64,000 nt of DNA from Pusillimonas caeni (GCF_003545815.1 NZ_PDUW01000002.1:372001-436000), one strand, 5' to 3'; positions 42,612 through 52,068 are shown, counted from the stretch's first letter. Notes: generated from the letters alone by a model not told the origin. Numbers and translations: made by a program.

Positions 42612-43214
42612 TTAGTGCAAAAACTCAAAAAGGCTGATGATCCATACGATCTGCACGAGCAGGGCCAGGTACACCAGGGCGGCCTGGTATTTTTCCGAGC
42701 GGACGAACAGCGCGGCGGCGGTGCCGGCGATGAACAGGCCCTGGCGCAGGGGATAGTCCCAGTCGTAAAGTTCGTGGTAGTAGGCCTTGCCCTTCAGCAG
42801 GGTATCGACCACGTCCAGCACGAACAGGATCAGCAGGGCGCTGTAGAACCATTTGCGTCGCGCCTGGAAGTAGCCCCGGAAGCCGTTGTACTCGTCGATA
42901 TGGTCGGGAAACAGCATGGCGGCCAGCACCGCGAATGTGCCGGCGTAGATGATCAGGAAGAAATACGCGGCGAACGACCACGTCTGGATCTTCACGAGCG
43001 AAAACTCGAACCACCAGAAGTGGATAATGAACAGCAGTACGAAGACCACCCAGGCCAGATGCACCGAATAAGCGCGCTCGCGCCCCGGGTGCTGCACGAA
43101 GCGCGTCATGCCCGTTACCAGTCGCGAGACGCTGATACCCAGGATCATGCCGATGATGATGCGAACGTGGACGAAGGTTTCGTGGGCGTCGGCGATGCTG
43201 GCGGCTTCGGTCAT
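42612..43214 (-). CDS. Unknown integral membrane protein
   Basis: A 200-aa protein with about six hydrophobic segments: FVHVRIIIGMILGISVSRLV, HLAWVVFVLLFIIHFWWFEF, AYFFLIIYAGTFAVLAAML, WFYSALLILFVLDVVDTLL, GLFIAGTAAALFV and a final ALVYLALLVQIVWIISLFEF. The first segment starts right after a polar N-terminus containing HETF. The start is taken at the ATG at 43214; ATG 43238 is in frame too. I do not recognise a family. It lies 190 bp downstream of the amidohydrolase gene on the same strand and might be cotranscribed with it. Confidence 0.65.
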   Translation of the reverse strand: MTEAASIADAHETFVHVRIIIGMILGISVSRLVTGMTRFVQHPGRERAYSVHLAWVVFVLLFIIHFWWFEFSLVKIQTWSFAAYFFLIIYAGTFAVLAAMLFPDHIDEYNGFRGYFQARRKWFYSALLILFVLDVVDTLLKGKAYYHELYDWDYPLRQGLFIAGTAAALFVRSEKYQAALVYLALLVQIVWIISLFEFLH

Positions 43215-43403
43215 GCGCAGGCGGTGTCCTCGGTGCAACCATTGAAAGGGCAGTGGCGGCCGCTGGAGCGCGCCGGTTGGCCCATTTTATGGCAATACGG
43301 GACGTTGCCAAGCCTACATCTCTGTCTGGCCTTATCGTGCGAGAGCGTCACGAAGCCGATCGATGCCCAGCGGCAAGGGGATAAGTGGCGCTGATGCCCT
43401 CCG

Positions 43404-44798
43404 CTATTGCGGCAACGCGGCCTGCCCGCGGCGGGTTGGAATGTTCAAGCGCTTGATCACCGCATTGCAATGCTCGTGCGCCTTGCGGACGATTTCTTCG
43501 TGGTCGACCAATGTGGCGCGGCCGTTCTCGTAGACGACGCGGCCGTCGACCATGGTCAGGGTGACGTCGCGGCCCGAGGCGCAATACACCAGGTTGGCCA
43601 CCGGGTTGAAACAGGGCGCCATGTGGGCGCCGCGCAGCGACACGACGGCGATGTCGGCCAGCTTTCCGGCCTCCAGGCAGCCGGCGTCGATGCCGGCCAG
43701 CTGGGCGCCGCCCCGGGTCGCCAGTTCAAAGGCTTCTTCGGCGAACGTGGCTTCGGGATCCAGCGTATGCAGGCGCTGCACATAAACCATCTGGCGCATG
43801 ATCTGGAACATATCCATGAGGTGTCCGGCGGCTCCGTCGGCGCCCATGCCGATCGTGGCCCCGGCCTTGCGGGCGTCGCGCAGGCGCATGGCGCCGGAGG
43901 CTAGGTATTCGTTGGACATCGGGTTGTGCGCGATGCCGCACTGCCTGCCCCCGATGCGCTCGATCTCGGCGTCGTCGAGCCAGATGGCGTGTGCGAACGA
44001 AGCATGGGGGCTCAGCAGCCTTTCCTTTTCCATCCAGATGAAGGGCCGCAGGCCATAGGCTTGCAGATAGATTTCAGGGTCGACTAGGGCTTCCGAGCAA
44101 TGTGTCTGCCAGCGCACGTTGAATTCGTCCGCCAGTTCGACCAGGCCGCGCACCAGGTCCTGGTCGTTGTAGATGACATTGATGGGAGAGGGCCAGATCT
44201 GGACGCGGTCGCTGCGCCACTCGGTCAGGCATTCGCGCATGCTGTCTATTTCATGACGGGTGGAGTTCTGGAACAGCAGGGGGCTTAGTTGGTTGTCGCG
44301 GGCGATGTCGGTGAAGGGCCCGAAGACGCCGAGAGCGATGGCGCCGCGCAGGCCCATGTCATGCAGCGCCGCGGCAACCTGCAATGTCGTTGCAGCGTCG
44401 TTGGGCGCGTAATGATTGTCGATGATGGTGGTGGTGCCTGACGACAGCGCCTCGAGCGCCCCGACCCGCACCGCCGCCACCGCTTCTTCGGGGCGGATGC
44501 CCGCCGCCAGGGGCAGCATGAATTCGCTCAGCCATTGCCACAGGGCCATGCCGTCCCCCAGGCCGCGCCCAGCCACCTGGAACAGATGGTTGTGGCTGTC
44601 GACCAGCCCGGGAATCACGACTTGCCCGGAGCAGTCTATCGTTCTGTCGGCCTGCCAGCCGCTCAACTCGGCCTGTGTGCCGACCGCGGCGATGCGGTTG
44701 CCCCGCACGGCCACCGCCCCGTGCTCGATGACGCGGCGCGCGTCGTCCATGGTGACCACCACGCCGCCCCGCAGCAGCACATCGCAGTGTTGTGTCAT
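43404..44798 (-). CDS. Amidohydrolase of the cytosine/guanine deaminase-TrzN superfamily
   Basis: A 464-aa metal-dependent hydrolase. It has the N-terminal composite domain (LLRGGVVVTMDDARRVIEHGAVAVRGNRI) and the barrel ligands HNH in PGLVDSHNHLFQ, His in RWQTHCSEAL, His in SFAHAIWLDD (usually HC, here HA) and the Asp in GMGADGAAGH. Relatives remove amino or chloro groups from purines, pyrimidines and triazines. It overlaps the upstream NCS2 nucleobase-permease gene by ATGA, which points to a purine- or pyrimidine-like substrate; guanine, 8-oxoguanine or a related ring are candidates, but the substrate cannot be read from sequence. Confidence 0.87.
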   Translation of the reverse strand: MTQHCDVLLRGGVVVTMDDARRVIEHGAVAVRGNRIAAVGTQAELSGWQADRTIDCSGQVVIPGLVDSHNHLFQVAGRGLGDGMALWQWLSEFMLPLAAGIRPEEAVAAVRVGALEALSSGTTTIIDNHYAPNDAATTLQVAAALHDMGLRGAIALGVFGPFTDIARDNQLSPLLFQNSTRHEIDSMRECLTEWRSDRVQIWPSPINVIYNDQDLVRGLVELADEFNVRWQTHCSEALVDPEIYLQAYGLRPFIWMEKERLLSPHASFAHAIWLDDAEIERIGGRQCGIAHNPMSNEYLASGAMRLRDARKAGATIGMGADGAAGHLMDMFQIMRQMVYVQRLHTLDPEATFAEEAFELATRGGAQLAGIDAGCLEAGKLADIAVVSLRGAHMAPCFNPVANLVYCASGRDVTLTMVDGRVVYENGRATLVDHEEIVRKAHEHCNAVIKRLNIPTRRGQAALPQ

Positions 44799-46213
44799 GG
44801 CTTGGGTCCTGTCATGTGAGCCAGCGGCTCGCCCGATGCGACCGCCGGAGGTTCCGCGTCATCTGAAGCGTCCAGGTTGTCCAGCAGCTCGATCGAGCCC
44901 TTGTCCATGCCGTTGAAGAACAGATTCAAGACCATGGCGGAAATGGCCGACAACAGTACGCCGCTGTTCAGCAAGGGAGCCAGGAATTCGGGCGCGGCGC
45001 TGAAGAATTTGGGCGACACCATGGGGATCAGGCCCACGCCCATGCTGATGGCGAAGATGAACAGATTGTGCCGGTTGTTCTTGAAGTCGACCGATTGCAA
45101 TATGCATACGCCCGAGGCGGCCACCATGCCGAACATGATCAGCGCGGCTCCGCCCAGCACATATTGCGGAATCACGGCGACCACATGCGCCATTTTGGGG
45201 AACAGCGCCAGGGCCACCAGTATCACAGAGGCAGCGATACAGACCCAGCGGCTGCGCACCCCGGTAATGCCCACCAGGCCGATGTTCTGCGCGTAAGAGG
45301 TATAGGGGAAAGTATTGAAGACGCCGCCGACGATGGCGCCCACGGCGTCGGTGCGCAACCCCCGCTTGAAATCGTCCGTGCTCAGGCGGCGGTTCAGGAT
45401 GATGGCCAGCGAAAAGAACAGGCCGATGGACTCGATCATGGTGATGATCACGACCAAAGTCATGGTCAGGGCCGTGCTCCAGCTGAATACCGGGTAGCCG
45501 AAGTGGAAGGGCTTGACCATGCGTACCCAGGGCTCTTCCGCCACCCCGGTGAAGCTGACCTCGCCCAGCGCGATGGTAAGCAGCAGGCCCGCGGCCAGGC
45601 CGATAAGAATCGACAAGCTGCTTAGAAAGCCCCGGCCCCAGCGAGCCACGAGCAGCGTCACCACCACCACCAGGCCCGCCGAGCCCAGGTACAGCGGAGC
45701 GCCGAAGTCTTCCACCCCATAGCCGCCGCCCGCCCAGATGATGGCGACGCTGAACAGCCCGGTGCCGAGCGACGTCAGCGTCGTGCCGGTGACCAGGGGG
45801 GGAAACAACCATAACAATTTAATGACGAGCGGCACGATCAGCACCCCGATCACCCCGGCGCTGATGATGGCCCCGTACAGGCCGGGCAGGCCCATGTCCG
45901 GCATGAGCCCGATGGCGATCATCGGCGCGATGCCGGCATAAGAGATGCCCATCATGACGGGCAGGCGGATGCCCATCCACTTCCCGATCCCGAAAGCCTG
46001 CAGGAATGAAACAATGCCGCAGCAGAGCAGGTCGGCGCTGATCAGAAGGGCGATCTGTTCGGTCGACAGATTGAGCGCGCCCCCGACAATGAGGGGGACC
46101 GTGACAGCGCCGGCATACATCACCAGCACATGCTGCAGCCCCAGGGTGAACATTTTCCCCATGGGAAGGATCGTGTCGACCCCGTTGTTTACGTTGCGAT
46201 GATTCACGTTCAT
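44795..46213 (-). CDS. NCS2-family nucleobase permease (xanthine/uracil type)
   Basis: A 472-aa permease with about fourteen membrane segments. The NCS2 signature QNIGLVGITG is present, preceded by TFPYTSYA, and an early GLQHVLVMYAGAVTVPLIVGGAL block is typical. These carriers import xanthine, uric acid, uracil or similar bases with protons. GGAG precedes the ATG. The gene is 86 bp downstream of the alpha/beta hydrolase and overlaps the amidohydrolase gene, so import and first processing of an N-heterocycle are likely coupled. Confidence 0.93.
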   Translation of the reverse strand: MNVNHRNVNNGVDTILPMGKMFTLGLQHVLVMYAGAVTVPLIVGGALNLSTEQIALLISADLLCCGIVSFLQAFGIGKWMGIRLPVMMGISYAGIAPMIAIGLMPDMGLPGLYGAIISAGVIGVLIVPLVIKLLWLFPPLVTGTTLTSLGTGLFSVAIIWAGGGYGVEDFGAPLYLGSAGLVVVVTLLVARWGRGFLSSLSILIGLAAGLLLTIALGEVSFTGVAEEPWVRMVKPFHFGYPVFSWSTALTMTLVVIITMIESIGLFFSLAIILNRRLSTDDFKRGLRTDAVGAIVGGVFNTFPYTSYAQNIGLVGITGVRSRWVCIAASVILVALALFPKMAHVVAVIPQYVLGGAALIMFGMVAASGVCILQSVDFKNNRHNLFIFAISMGVGLIPMVSPKFFSAAPEFLAPLLNSGVLLSAISAMVLNLFFNGMDKGSIELLDNLDASDDAEPPAVASGEPLAHMTGPKP

Positions 46214-46299
46214 GTCTCCAGAATGCCGGGATTTCCCCGTTCTTATTGGTCTCTGTATTGAACAACGGTTACGTCACAACCTAAAGAATGTATTGTGCT

Positions 46300-47118
46300 C
46301 TAGGCGAAGTGCTCCTCAAGCAGTGCGGCGAGCGCCTGCGGCGCTTCGAGGGGTACGAGATGGCCGCTGTCCAGGATTTCCAGCCGGGCGTCCGGCATTC
46401 TGGCGGCCATGTCGCGCATGACAGGTTCGCGCACGAAGCTGCGCCTGCCGTGAACCAGCAGCGAGGGCATGTCCAGGCCCGGCAGTGCATTCCATAGGTC
46501 GTCGCGGCGGAAAGGCCACCGTTCAAAGAAGAATGGATCGTGCCGGCGCACCCAGCCGCCTTCCGCGCCGTGCTGGACGGATTGCCGGGCCCACAAGGCC
46601 AGCAGGGATTCCGGCGCCGACGGGTTGGCGTTGCGCTCCCAGTCCAGGACTTCGCCGATATCGTTGAAGAGCCGGGGGCGCGGGTGGACAGCGTCCTCGG
46701 CCTGCTCGAAGCTGGGCTCGACGTCGACCACCGCCAGGCGGCCGACCTTGCCCGGATGGCCGCTGGCATAGTGCACGGCGATCAGCGCTCCCCACGACTG
46801 CCCGGCCAGATCGAGCGCCGGGACGTCGAGCTGGTCCGCCACCCGCGCCAGATCGCGCGCATGGTCGGCGGTGGCATACTGTCGCGAAGCCGACCTGGCG
46901 CTTTGCCCGTGTCCGCGCAAGTCGAGCGCAATGACGCGCCGGCGCCTGCCCAGCGCCTGGGCGACGTCATGCCATATCCAGGCCGCCCCTGTAACGCCAT
47001 GCAGCAGCAGCACCGGCGGCCTGGAGGCGTCATGGCCGAACTCGAGCGCGTGGATGTCTCCCGCTTCGCCCGAAAAATACAAATGCCTGACCGCGGCGCT
47101 TTCAACCGGGGCGCTCAT
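46300..47118 (-). CDS. Alpha/beta hydrolase
   Basis: A 272-aa alpha/beta hydrolase: VLLLHGVTGAAWIWHDVAQAL with the oxyanion motif HGVTG, the nucleophile elbow GQSWGALIAV, and the catalytic His in SGHLVPLE. Segment RVIALDLRGHGQS is typical of carbon-carbon or ester hydrolases. The start at 47118 overlaps the Rieske stop by ATGA; the longer frame up to 47580 runs through the Rieske gene and is not real. It may hydrolyse a ring-cleavage product or ester formed after the Rieske oxygenase. Confidence 0.88.
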   Translation of the reverse strand: MSAPVESAAVRHLYFSGEAGDIHALEFGHDASRPPVLLLHGVTGAAWIWHDVAQALGRRRRVIALDLRGHGQSARSASRQYATADHARDLARVADQLDVPALDLAGQSWGALIAVHYASGHPGKVGRLAVVDVEPSFEQAEDAVHPRPRLFNDIGEVLDWERNANPSAPESLLALWARQSVQHGAEGGWVRRHDPFFFERWPFRRDDLWNALPGLDMPSLLVHGRRSFVREPVMRDMAARMPDARLEILDSGHLVPLEAPQALAALLEEHFA

Positions 47119-48149
47119 GCCGTGGCCTTGCTGAAACAGAGCTCGCTCAGCCAGCGGCGGTACTCGACGGTAACCACATCGGCATCCCGCAGCGGCCGTT
47201 CGCGTTCTTCCGGCGCCGCCCCGCGCAGATTGATCCACACAGGCAGCTGCGATTCGATGATGGGTTTGTCCTGGGCCAGCACCTCGGCCTCGAAGTCCTG
47301 GAAGAAGGCATCGTGCTCGGGCTCGGTGCCGAAGTCGCGCGCCTGCCACCAGAAGCTGCGCGTCGTGGTTTCGTCGACCGGGCTCGCCGCCATGAAAAGC
47401 ACATAACGCTTGCCGTTGGGAAAGGTGCGCTTCAGGTGCACGGTGTGCGGCATGGTGACGTGGTACTCGTTGACCGGCTCGTACCAGTCTTCGGTCAGGC
47501 CCAGCAGCTTCTTCTTCAGGCCCGCGCCGGGCTCTTTCACACCGCAGCGGTCGAAGCGCAGCACATGGCCTTCGCGCCATACATCCACGGCGTCCACGCG
47601 CGGGTTCGAGCGGCTGCCTATCGTGCCGTCATGCACGTAGGCGAAATGGCTGAAGTCGACGAAGTTTTCGAGCCGGCGCGGCGTACTGGTTTTCCAGTCG
47701 TAGGCTTCGCCCTGCAGCACGCGGTATTCGGGGTCGTCCAGTTCGGGGAAGACCGGCACCGGGAATTCCGGCTCTTCAAGACAGACCCAGACCATGCCCG
47801 CCGATTCCGTGGTGGCGTAGGTTTGCACCGAAGCGCGCATGGTGTCCGTCAATTCCTCGCGCGCCGGGGTCAGCACGCAGCGGCCCTGATGGTTGAAGCG
47901 CCAGCCATGGTAGGCGCACTCCAGGGTGTCGCCGACGATGGCGCCCAGCGACAGGTTCGCGCCCTTGTGCGGGCAGCGCGATTCCATCGCCTGCGCCTTG
48001 CCGTTCAGCCTTGCGACCACCAGGCGCCGGCCCAGCAGGGTGGCGGCCACCGGCTTGTCCTGCAGTTGAGCGCTGTAGGCCACGGGATGCCAAAACCGGC
48101 GCAAGGCTTCGTACAGCGTGCCGGCAGCCGATTCAGGAGACATGGACAT
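47115..48149 (-). CDS. Rieske non-heme iron oxygenase, alpha subunit
   Basis: A 344-aa oxygenase with the Rieske ligands C59, H61, C78, H81 (CPHKGANLSLGAIVGDTLECAYHGW) and the mononuclear-iron motif NFVDFSHFAYVH. Length and structure resemble VanA-like and phthalate/N-demethylase oxygenases, which hydroxylate or demethylate aromatic and N-heterocyclic substrates with electrons from a separate reductase. No reductase gene is in the cluster, so it must borrow one. GGAAG precedes the start. It overlaps the hydrolase gene and follows an SDR gene by 10 bp. With an NCS2 permease and a deaminase-like gene downstream, an N-heterocycle substrate is plausible. Confidence 0.88.
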   Translation of the reverse strand: MSMSPESAAGTLYEALRRFWHPVAYSAQLQDKPVAATLLGRRLVVARLNGKAQAMESRCPHKGANLSLGAIVGDTLECAYHGWRFNHQGRCVLTPAREELTDTMRASVQTYATTESAGMVWVCLEEPEFPVPVFPELDDPEYRVLQGEAYDWKTSTPRRLENFVDFSHFAYVHDGTIGSRSNPRVDAVDVWREGHVLRFDRCGVKEPGAGLKKKLLGLTEDWYEPVNEYHVTMPHTVHLKRTFPNGKRYVLFMAASPVDETTTRSFWWQARDFGTEPEHDAFFQDFEAEVLAQDKPIIESQLPVWINLRGAAPEERERPLRDADVVTVEYRRWLSELCFSKATA

Positions 48150-48159
48150 GGCTTCTTCC

Positions 48160-48915
48160 CTATAGAAAGTGGGCGCCGCCGTTGACCAGCAGGCTTTGCC
48201 CCGTAATGAAATCCGAGCCGTCGCTCAACAGGAAAAGCGCGGCGCCCACCATGTCTTGCGGCGTTTGCGTGCGCTGCAGGCAGCGTCCCGCCACCGTGCG
48301 TATATCGGCCTGCGAACCTTGCTTGGCCTCGATGTCGGCGTCGGGAATCAAGTCGGGGCACAGGGTATTGACCTGTATATTGAAGGGCCCCACTTCGCGC
48401 GCCAGCGAACGCGACAGGCCTACGATGGCCGCCTTGGACGACACATAGTGCAAGAAATTGGGTATGCCCTTGTAGGGCGTGTTCGAAGAGATATTGACGA
48501 TCTTCCCCGAGCCCTGTTCCTTCATTTGCGGCACCACGGCCTTGCAGCACTGCCAGAGCCCGCGCACGTTGATCGCGAAGCAGCGGTCCCATTCCTCGGC
48601 CGGAATGTCCATGAACGAGCCAAAAGTACAGTTCTTGAAAAAGCCCGCATTGTTGATGATGCCGTCGATACGGCCGAACGCCTGCACCGCGGCCTGCGCC
48701 ATGGCCTGCGTGGAGTCATTGTCGGCGACGTCCACCCGAACGGCTATCGCGCTGCCCCCGCCGCTCCGGTACTTGTCGGCCTGCGGCGACAGGTCGACCA
48801 GGTCCGCCATGACCAGGTTGGCCCCCTGCTTGACCAGGGCATCGCAATACGCCAGGCCGATATTCCCCCCGGCGCCCGTCACGATAATGGTTCGTCCGTT
48901 CATGGTGTCCGCCAT
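48160..48915 (-). CDS. Short-chain dehydrogenase/reductase
   Basis: A 251-aa SDR with TGAGGNIG at about residues 13-20, NNAG, the catalytic Ser in VNISSNTPYKG and YxxxK in HYVSSKAAIVG, plus the C-terminal ITGQSLLVNGGAHF. It is NAD(P)-dependent; the substrate is unknown. The ATG at 48915 follows AGGAG; an ORF opening at 48987 lacks a site. First gene of the Rieske cluster, it diverges from a LysR gene 142 bp away. Confidence 0.9.
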   Translation of the reverse strand: MADTMNGRTIIVTGAGGNIGLAYCDALVKQGANLVMADLVDLSPQADKYRSGGGSAIAVRVDVADNDSTQAMAQAAVQAFGRIDGIINNAGFFKNCTFGSFMDIPAEEWDRCFAINVRGLWQCCKAVVPQMKEQGSGKIVNISSNTPYKGIPNFLHYVSSKAAIVGLSRSLAREVGPFNIQVNTLCPDLIPDADIEAKQGSQADIRTVAGRCLQRTQTPQDMVGAALFLLSDGSDFITGQSLLVNGGAHFL

Positions 48916-49057
48916 CCGCTTGCTCCTGCTTATATTTATTTGGAAGCGGGGCCCCTTCCTGCCCCTGTCGGGGCTATTTAACCCCATGCGATTAGTAAGT
49001 ACAATTCGATTTATCTTATTAATTCTTCAGCTAATCTTATAAATAGAACGCGCTTGA

Positions 49058-49957
49058 ATGAATATCACCCTTCGACAGCTGCGCGCCTTCGTGGCCGTGG
49101 CCGACCACGGCCAATACACCCGGGCCGCCGCGCATATACACATTACCCAGGCCGCGCTCAGCATGCTCATCCGCGACCTGGAACGCGAACTGGGCGCCAG
49201 CGTATTCAACCGCCACACCCGCATGGTGGAGCTGACCGACGCCGGGCGCGAACTGCTCGGCATGGCGCGCCGCGTGCTGGCCGACATCGAGGCGACGGTA
49301 GAGCAGACCCGCGACTATCCCGCCTACCGGCGGGGGCGTGTCACGGTGGCGAGCGGAACCGTGCTGTCGGCCATTCTGCTCTGCCCCTTCATGAGGCGGT
49401 TCTATGACCAGTATCCGGGCATCAAGCTGCAATTGAGGGATGTCGCCGAGCAGGACATCCACCAGCACATACTGAACGACGACGTCGACATGGGCATCGG
49501 CACCCGGCTGGACAGCACTGAAGAAATCCTCGAAACCCCCTTGTTCTCGGATCACTACGTGGCCGTGGTCCACAAGGACCATCCCCTGGCCAAACGCAAG
49601 ACCTTATCGTGGAAGCAGATCTGCGAGCAGCCCTTCGTTGCCTTGTCGCGCAGCAGCCCCATCAGACAGGAAATCGACCGGCATCTCGCGGCCCTGAAAC
49701 TGGTACCCAGCGAGATTCATGAGGTTTCTTTGCACACGACAGTGCTCGCAATGGTTCGAAACCGATTGGGCGCATCGATTCTGCCGGCCAACTCACAGCA
49801 TGTTCCAGGCGCGGTGGGACTGGTTTTCCGGCCACTGGGCCCCCCTGCGCTGCGGCGCCAGACCTGCATCTTCCAGCTGCGCCGCCGCACCCTCTCGCCC
49901 GCCGCGCAATTGTTTCAGGATGAGTTGCTGGCTTATGTGAAGACGACGCTGGTGTAA
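49058..49957 (+). CDS. LysR-type transcriptional regulator
   Basis: A 299-aa regulator beginning MNITLRQLRAFVAVADHGQY; HTH at about residues 3-62 (AAAHIHITQAALSMLIRDLE). The effector domain carries VASGTVLSAILLCPFMRRF and RNRLGASILPAN. It diverges from the SDR gene and probably controls the Rieske cluster. The AT-rich 142-bp gap has 7-bp arms CTATTTA (48974) and TAAATAG (49040), too far apart to call a site. Its stop abuts the stop of the convergent Rpn-type gene with no base between. Confidence 0.88.
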   Translation: MNITLRQLRAFVAVADHGQYTRAAAHIHITQAALSMLIRDLERELGASVFNRHTRMVELTDAGRELLGMARRVLADIEATVEQTRDYPAYRRGRVTVASGTVLSAILLCPFMRRFYDQYPGIKLQLRDVAEQDIHQHILNDDVDMGIGTRLDSTEEILETPLFSDHYVAVVHKDHPLAKRKTLSWKQICEQPFVALSRSSPIRQEIDRHLAALKLVPSEIHEVSLHTTVLAMVRNRLGASILPANSQHVPGAVGLVFRPLGPPALRRQTCIFQLRRRTLSPAAQLFQDELLAYVKTTLV

Positions 49958-50911
49958 CTACTGGCCATCGCCAAACACGTCGTCCAGCGAATTGGCGTCC
50001 AGCAGGGCCAACGACCAAGCGTGCAGGTCTTCAGGTTGAGCATTTTTTAGTCGTTGTTGAACTGAGTCGGGCAGGGGGCCGAATTTGCGTGTGAGTAAGT
50101 TGCCCAGCATAACGGCTTGACCTTCCTGGCGACCCTCGGCCAAGCCTTCCATCTTCCATTGATGCGTCCAGGAGCGAGAATGTTCAGTAAGCATGTCTTT
50201 GATCTCTAGTAAGTCATCGACTTTCGGCATATCAATCTCGGGAAGCGCACGGGGAAGCAGGACATGCCGCGTCCAGCTGGCGAAAGCACGACGCAGTATA
50301 GGGTCGGCCTTGGTGTAGTTATACACTTTTTGAATGAGGTCTTCCACATCGTGAAGTCCGCGATTATGCTCCAAGCGAAATAGCAGCGCCGTCAGGTTAT
50401 TTTGAGGCAGTTTTCCGGTCTCGACCAACGCGCCTTCATCGACGATCAAGTACTGCAACTGCGGCAGATAACAGCGCGGACCTTGGGGTATGAGTCCGAT
50501 TAGTTCGGACACATTGAGCGCAGCGTTCCAGCGAGGCACTCCGCTGTAGATGACGACGGGCAGTACGACAGGAAGCGGCTCGCCAGGTTTAATCAGCTTT
50601 CGCGCCAGCAAAGCTTCGTAAAGCAGACCTAGATATGTCAGGATCCGCAGCGCCATGTAAAAATCTATCGTGGTCTGGTGCTCGATCATCAGCAGCAGGT
50701 ACACGTCGCGCCCATCCAACCTGGGCAAGCGCCAGACAATGTCTCCTTGCCGCTGGCGCAGCTTGTCGCTGATGTAGTCTGTAGGCAAGGGTTCGAGCCC
50801 GTCCCAGTCTAGCAGTTCGAGCCACTGCGCCTTGATGATGCCCTGAAACAACCCTCGCACAATAGCCGGGCTGCTGAACAGCGAACGATAGCTGGCGTCG
50901 TGCTTGTTCAC
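49958..50911 (-). CDS. Rpn-family recombination-promoting nuclease (PD-(D/E)XK)
   Basis: A 317-aa protein of the RpnA/YhgA-like group, formerly called putative transposase. It starts HDASYRSLFSSPAIVRGLFQG and shows the nuclease core: Asp in QGDIVWRLP and ExQ in LMIEHQTTIDFYMALRI, with VVIYSGVPRWNA typical of the family. The C-terminal third ends in a DUF4351-like segment (MLGNLLTRKFGPLPDSVQQRLKNA). Such proteins cut DNA and stimulate recombination, and their genes vary between strains. It is a marker of accessory DNA here. Confidence 0.9.
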   Translation of the reverse strand: MNKHDASYRSLFSSPAIVRGLFQGIIKAQWLELLDWDGLEPLPTDYISDKLRQRQGDIVWRLPRLDGRDVYLLLMIEHQTTIDFYMALRILTYLGLLYEALLARKLIKPGEPLPVVLPVVIYSGVPRWNAALNVSELIGLIPQGPRCYLPQLQYLIVDEGALVETGKLPQNNLTALLFRLEHNRGLHDVEDLIQKVYNYTKADPILRRAFASWTRHVLLPRALPEIDMPKVDDLLEIKDMLTEHSRSWTHQWKMEGLAEGRQEGQAVMLGNLLTRKFGPLPDSVQQRLKNAQPEDLHAWSLALLDANSLDDVFGDGQ

Positions 50912-51258
50912 GCATGAGCTCCGAAAGGGGATGGCGATACGTGAACTGTATGGTCAGATAGCTTTTCCCGTGACGTCGGGTGAATGGATTTGTCGTACGG
51001 AGAAGTACTACAGATCGCTGCATACGGGATGCTGATGTGTGAAATGACTTAGAAGTGGGTGCATCTTAACTGTCACGAGCCGAAGAACACATGCCGATGG
51101 AGAATGCTAGGAAAGTTCGAACGAAAGGAAACTGTCCTCAACCTTTAAAAATCTGGACAAACGTGTCGTTATCTGAAAAAGCAGGGTTGATTTCTTTTAG
51201 GTGATTGATGAAAACGCTCACGACGAGGGTCTCAGTGGAGCTTTGAGGGATAAGCATC
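50912..51258. other. Intergenic region in accessory DNA
   Basis: This 347-bp stretch lies between the divergent Rpn-type gene and the unknown membrane-protein gene and must contain both promoters. It is AT-richer than the flanking chromosome. I see no plausible gene, tRNA, hairpin terminator or insertion-sequence end in it. Confidence 0.45.
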
Positions 51259-52068
51259 ATGGACGTGATGGATTCGATTTCTACTTATGCACAGGTAATC
51301 GGGCTAGTACCGCCTTTTCTTTTGGTTGTCGCTGCGGCTTTCATTCTGTATTTTCGAGGAGCGCGCTATATTTTCTTGGACCGCATTTGGAGTCTGATTC
51401 ATCGAAAAGATTTTGGTGATGACGTCCTCAGGAAATACCACGAAGGACAGATTGATCTTGAGCGCTTCAAATTCATGTACGGCATCCGATCTATTGAAAG
51501 TTTGCCTGCAGCGTATGCGGCCAAAGCTTGGGCAGATGAAATCGGTTTGACCTTGAGAACGATGGGGAAAGCCCGTTATTGGGTGAATTGGGAAACAAGG
51601 CAAGTCAAGAAAGCCAGTAAATTGGGCGACGTCCTAGCCTGGTTGCTATATATTGGAGTTGGCATTGCTACCTGCTTTCCGCTTGCTGGGGCGGCAAGCA
51701 ATGACATGCTTGTCAGATTCAAGGAGTCTGGCTCATGGGTGTGGGTGAATGATAATCGTGCTACAGAGCTTTCATTTTCTTTCAGCAAACCGTGGGTTTT
51801 GATGAAAGCAAATTGTGAAGTACACCCTTTAAACATTTCTGAGGCAAATTTGTCGGCGGAAGAGGTGAATCTCTTGTGCAGAAGCTTCGGCACCCCAGAG
51901 CTTCAGTCGGCTGTTGACAAGAACGTTCAGGCACAGAGATGGATTATGGGATTTTTGACGGTGTTTATGTTTGGAGTGCTCTGGGCCATGTTTAACGCGC
52001 TGATGGTTAGGTTACGTGCCGCAGATGTGAGGAGGCGCATTGACAAGGCCGCGGCGGTTACTGCATAA
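51259..52068 (+). CDS. Unknown membrane protein (three predicted helices)
   Basis: A 269-aa protein with hydrophobic segments at about residues 13-32 (VIGLVPPFLLVVAAAFILYF), 128-150 (LAWLLYIGVGIATCFPLAG) and 228-250 (WIMGFLTVFMFGVLWAMFNA). Between helices 1 and 2 lies a soluble region with KYHEGQIDLERFKFMYGI; between 2 and 3 an extracytoplasmic domain with two Cys (VLMKANCEVHP, NLLCRSFG) that could pair. I do not recognise it firmly; it resembles small families of hypothetical proteins in Gram-negative accessory regions. Codon use is less GC-biased than the neighbours, fitting transfer. Confidence 0.65.
   Translation: MDVMDSISTYAQVIGLVPPFLLVVAAAFILYFRGARYIFLDRIWSLIHRKDFGDDVLRKYHEGQIDLERFKFMYGIRSIESLPAAYAAKAWADEIGLTLRTMGKARYWVNWETRQVKKASKLGDVLAWLLYIGVGIATCFPLAGAASNDMLVRFKESGSWVWVNDNRATELSFSFSKPWVLMKANCEVHPLNISEANLSAEEVNLLCRSFGTPELQSAVDKNVQAQRWIMGFLTVFMFGVLWAMFNALMVRLRAADVRRRIDKAAAVTA

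Noticed and set aside
47119-47580. N-terminal extension of the alpha/beta hydrolase
   Set aside because: It lies inside the Rieske gene in another frame; the hydrolase family starts at the ATG at 47118 that overlaps the Rieske stop.
48974-49046. CTATTTA/TAAATAG arms as an operator for the Rieske cluster
   Set aside because: The arms are about 59 bp apart in AT-rich DNA, so a chance match is likely.
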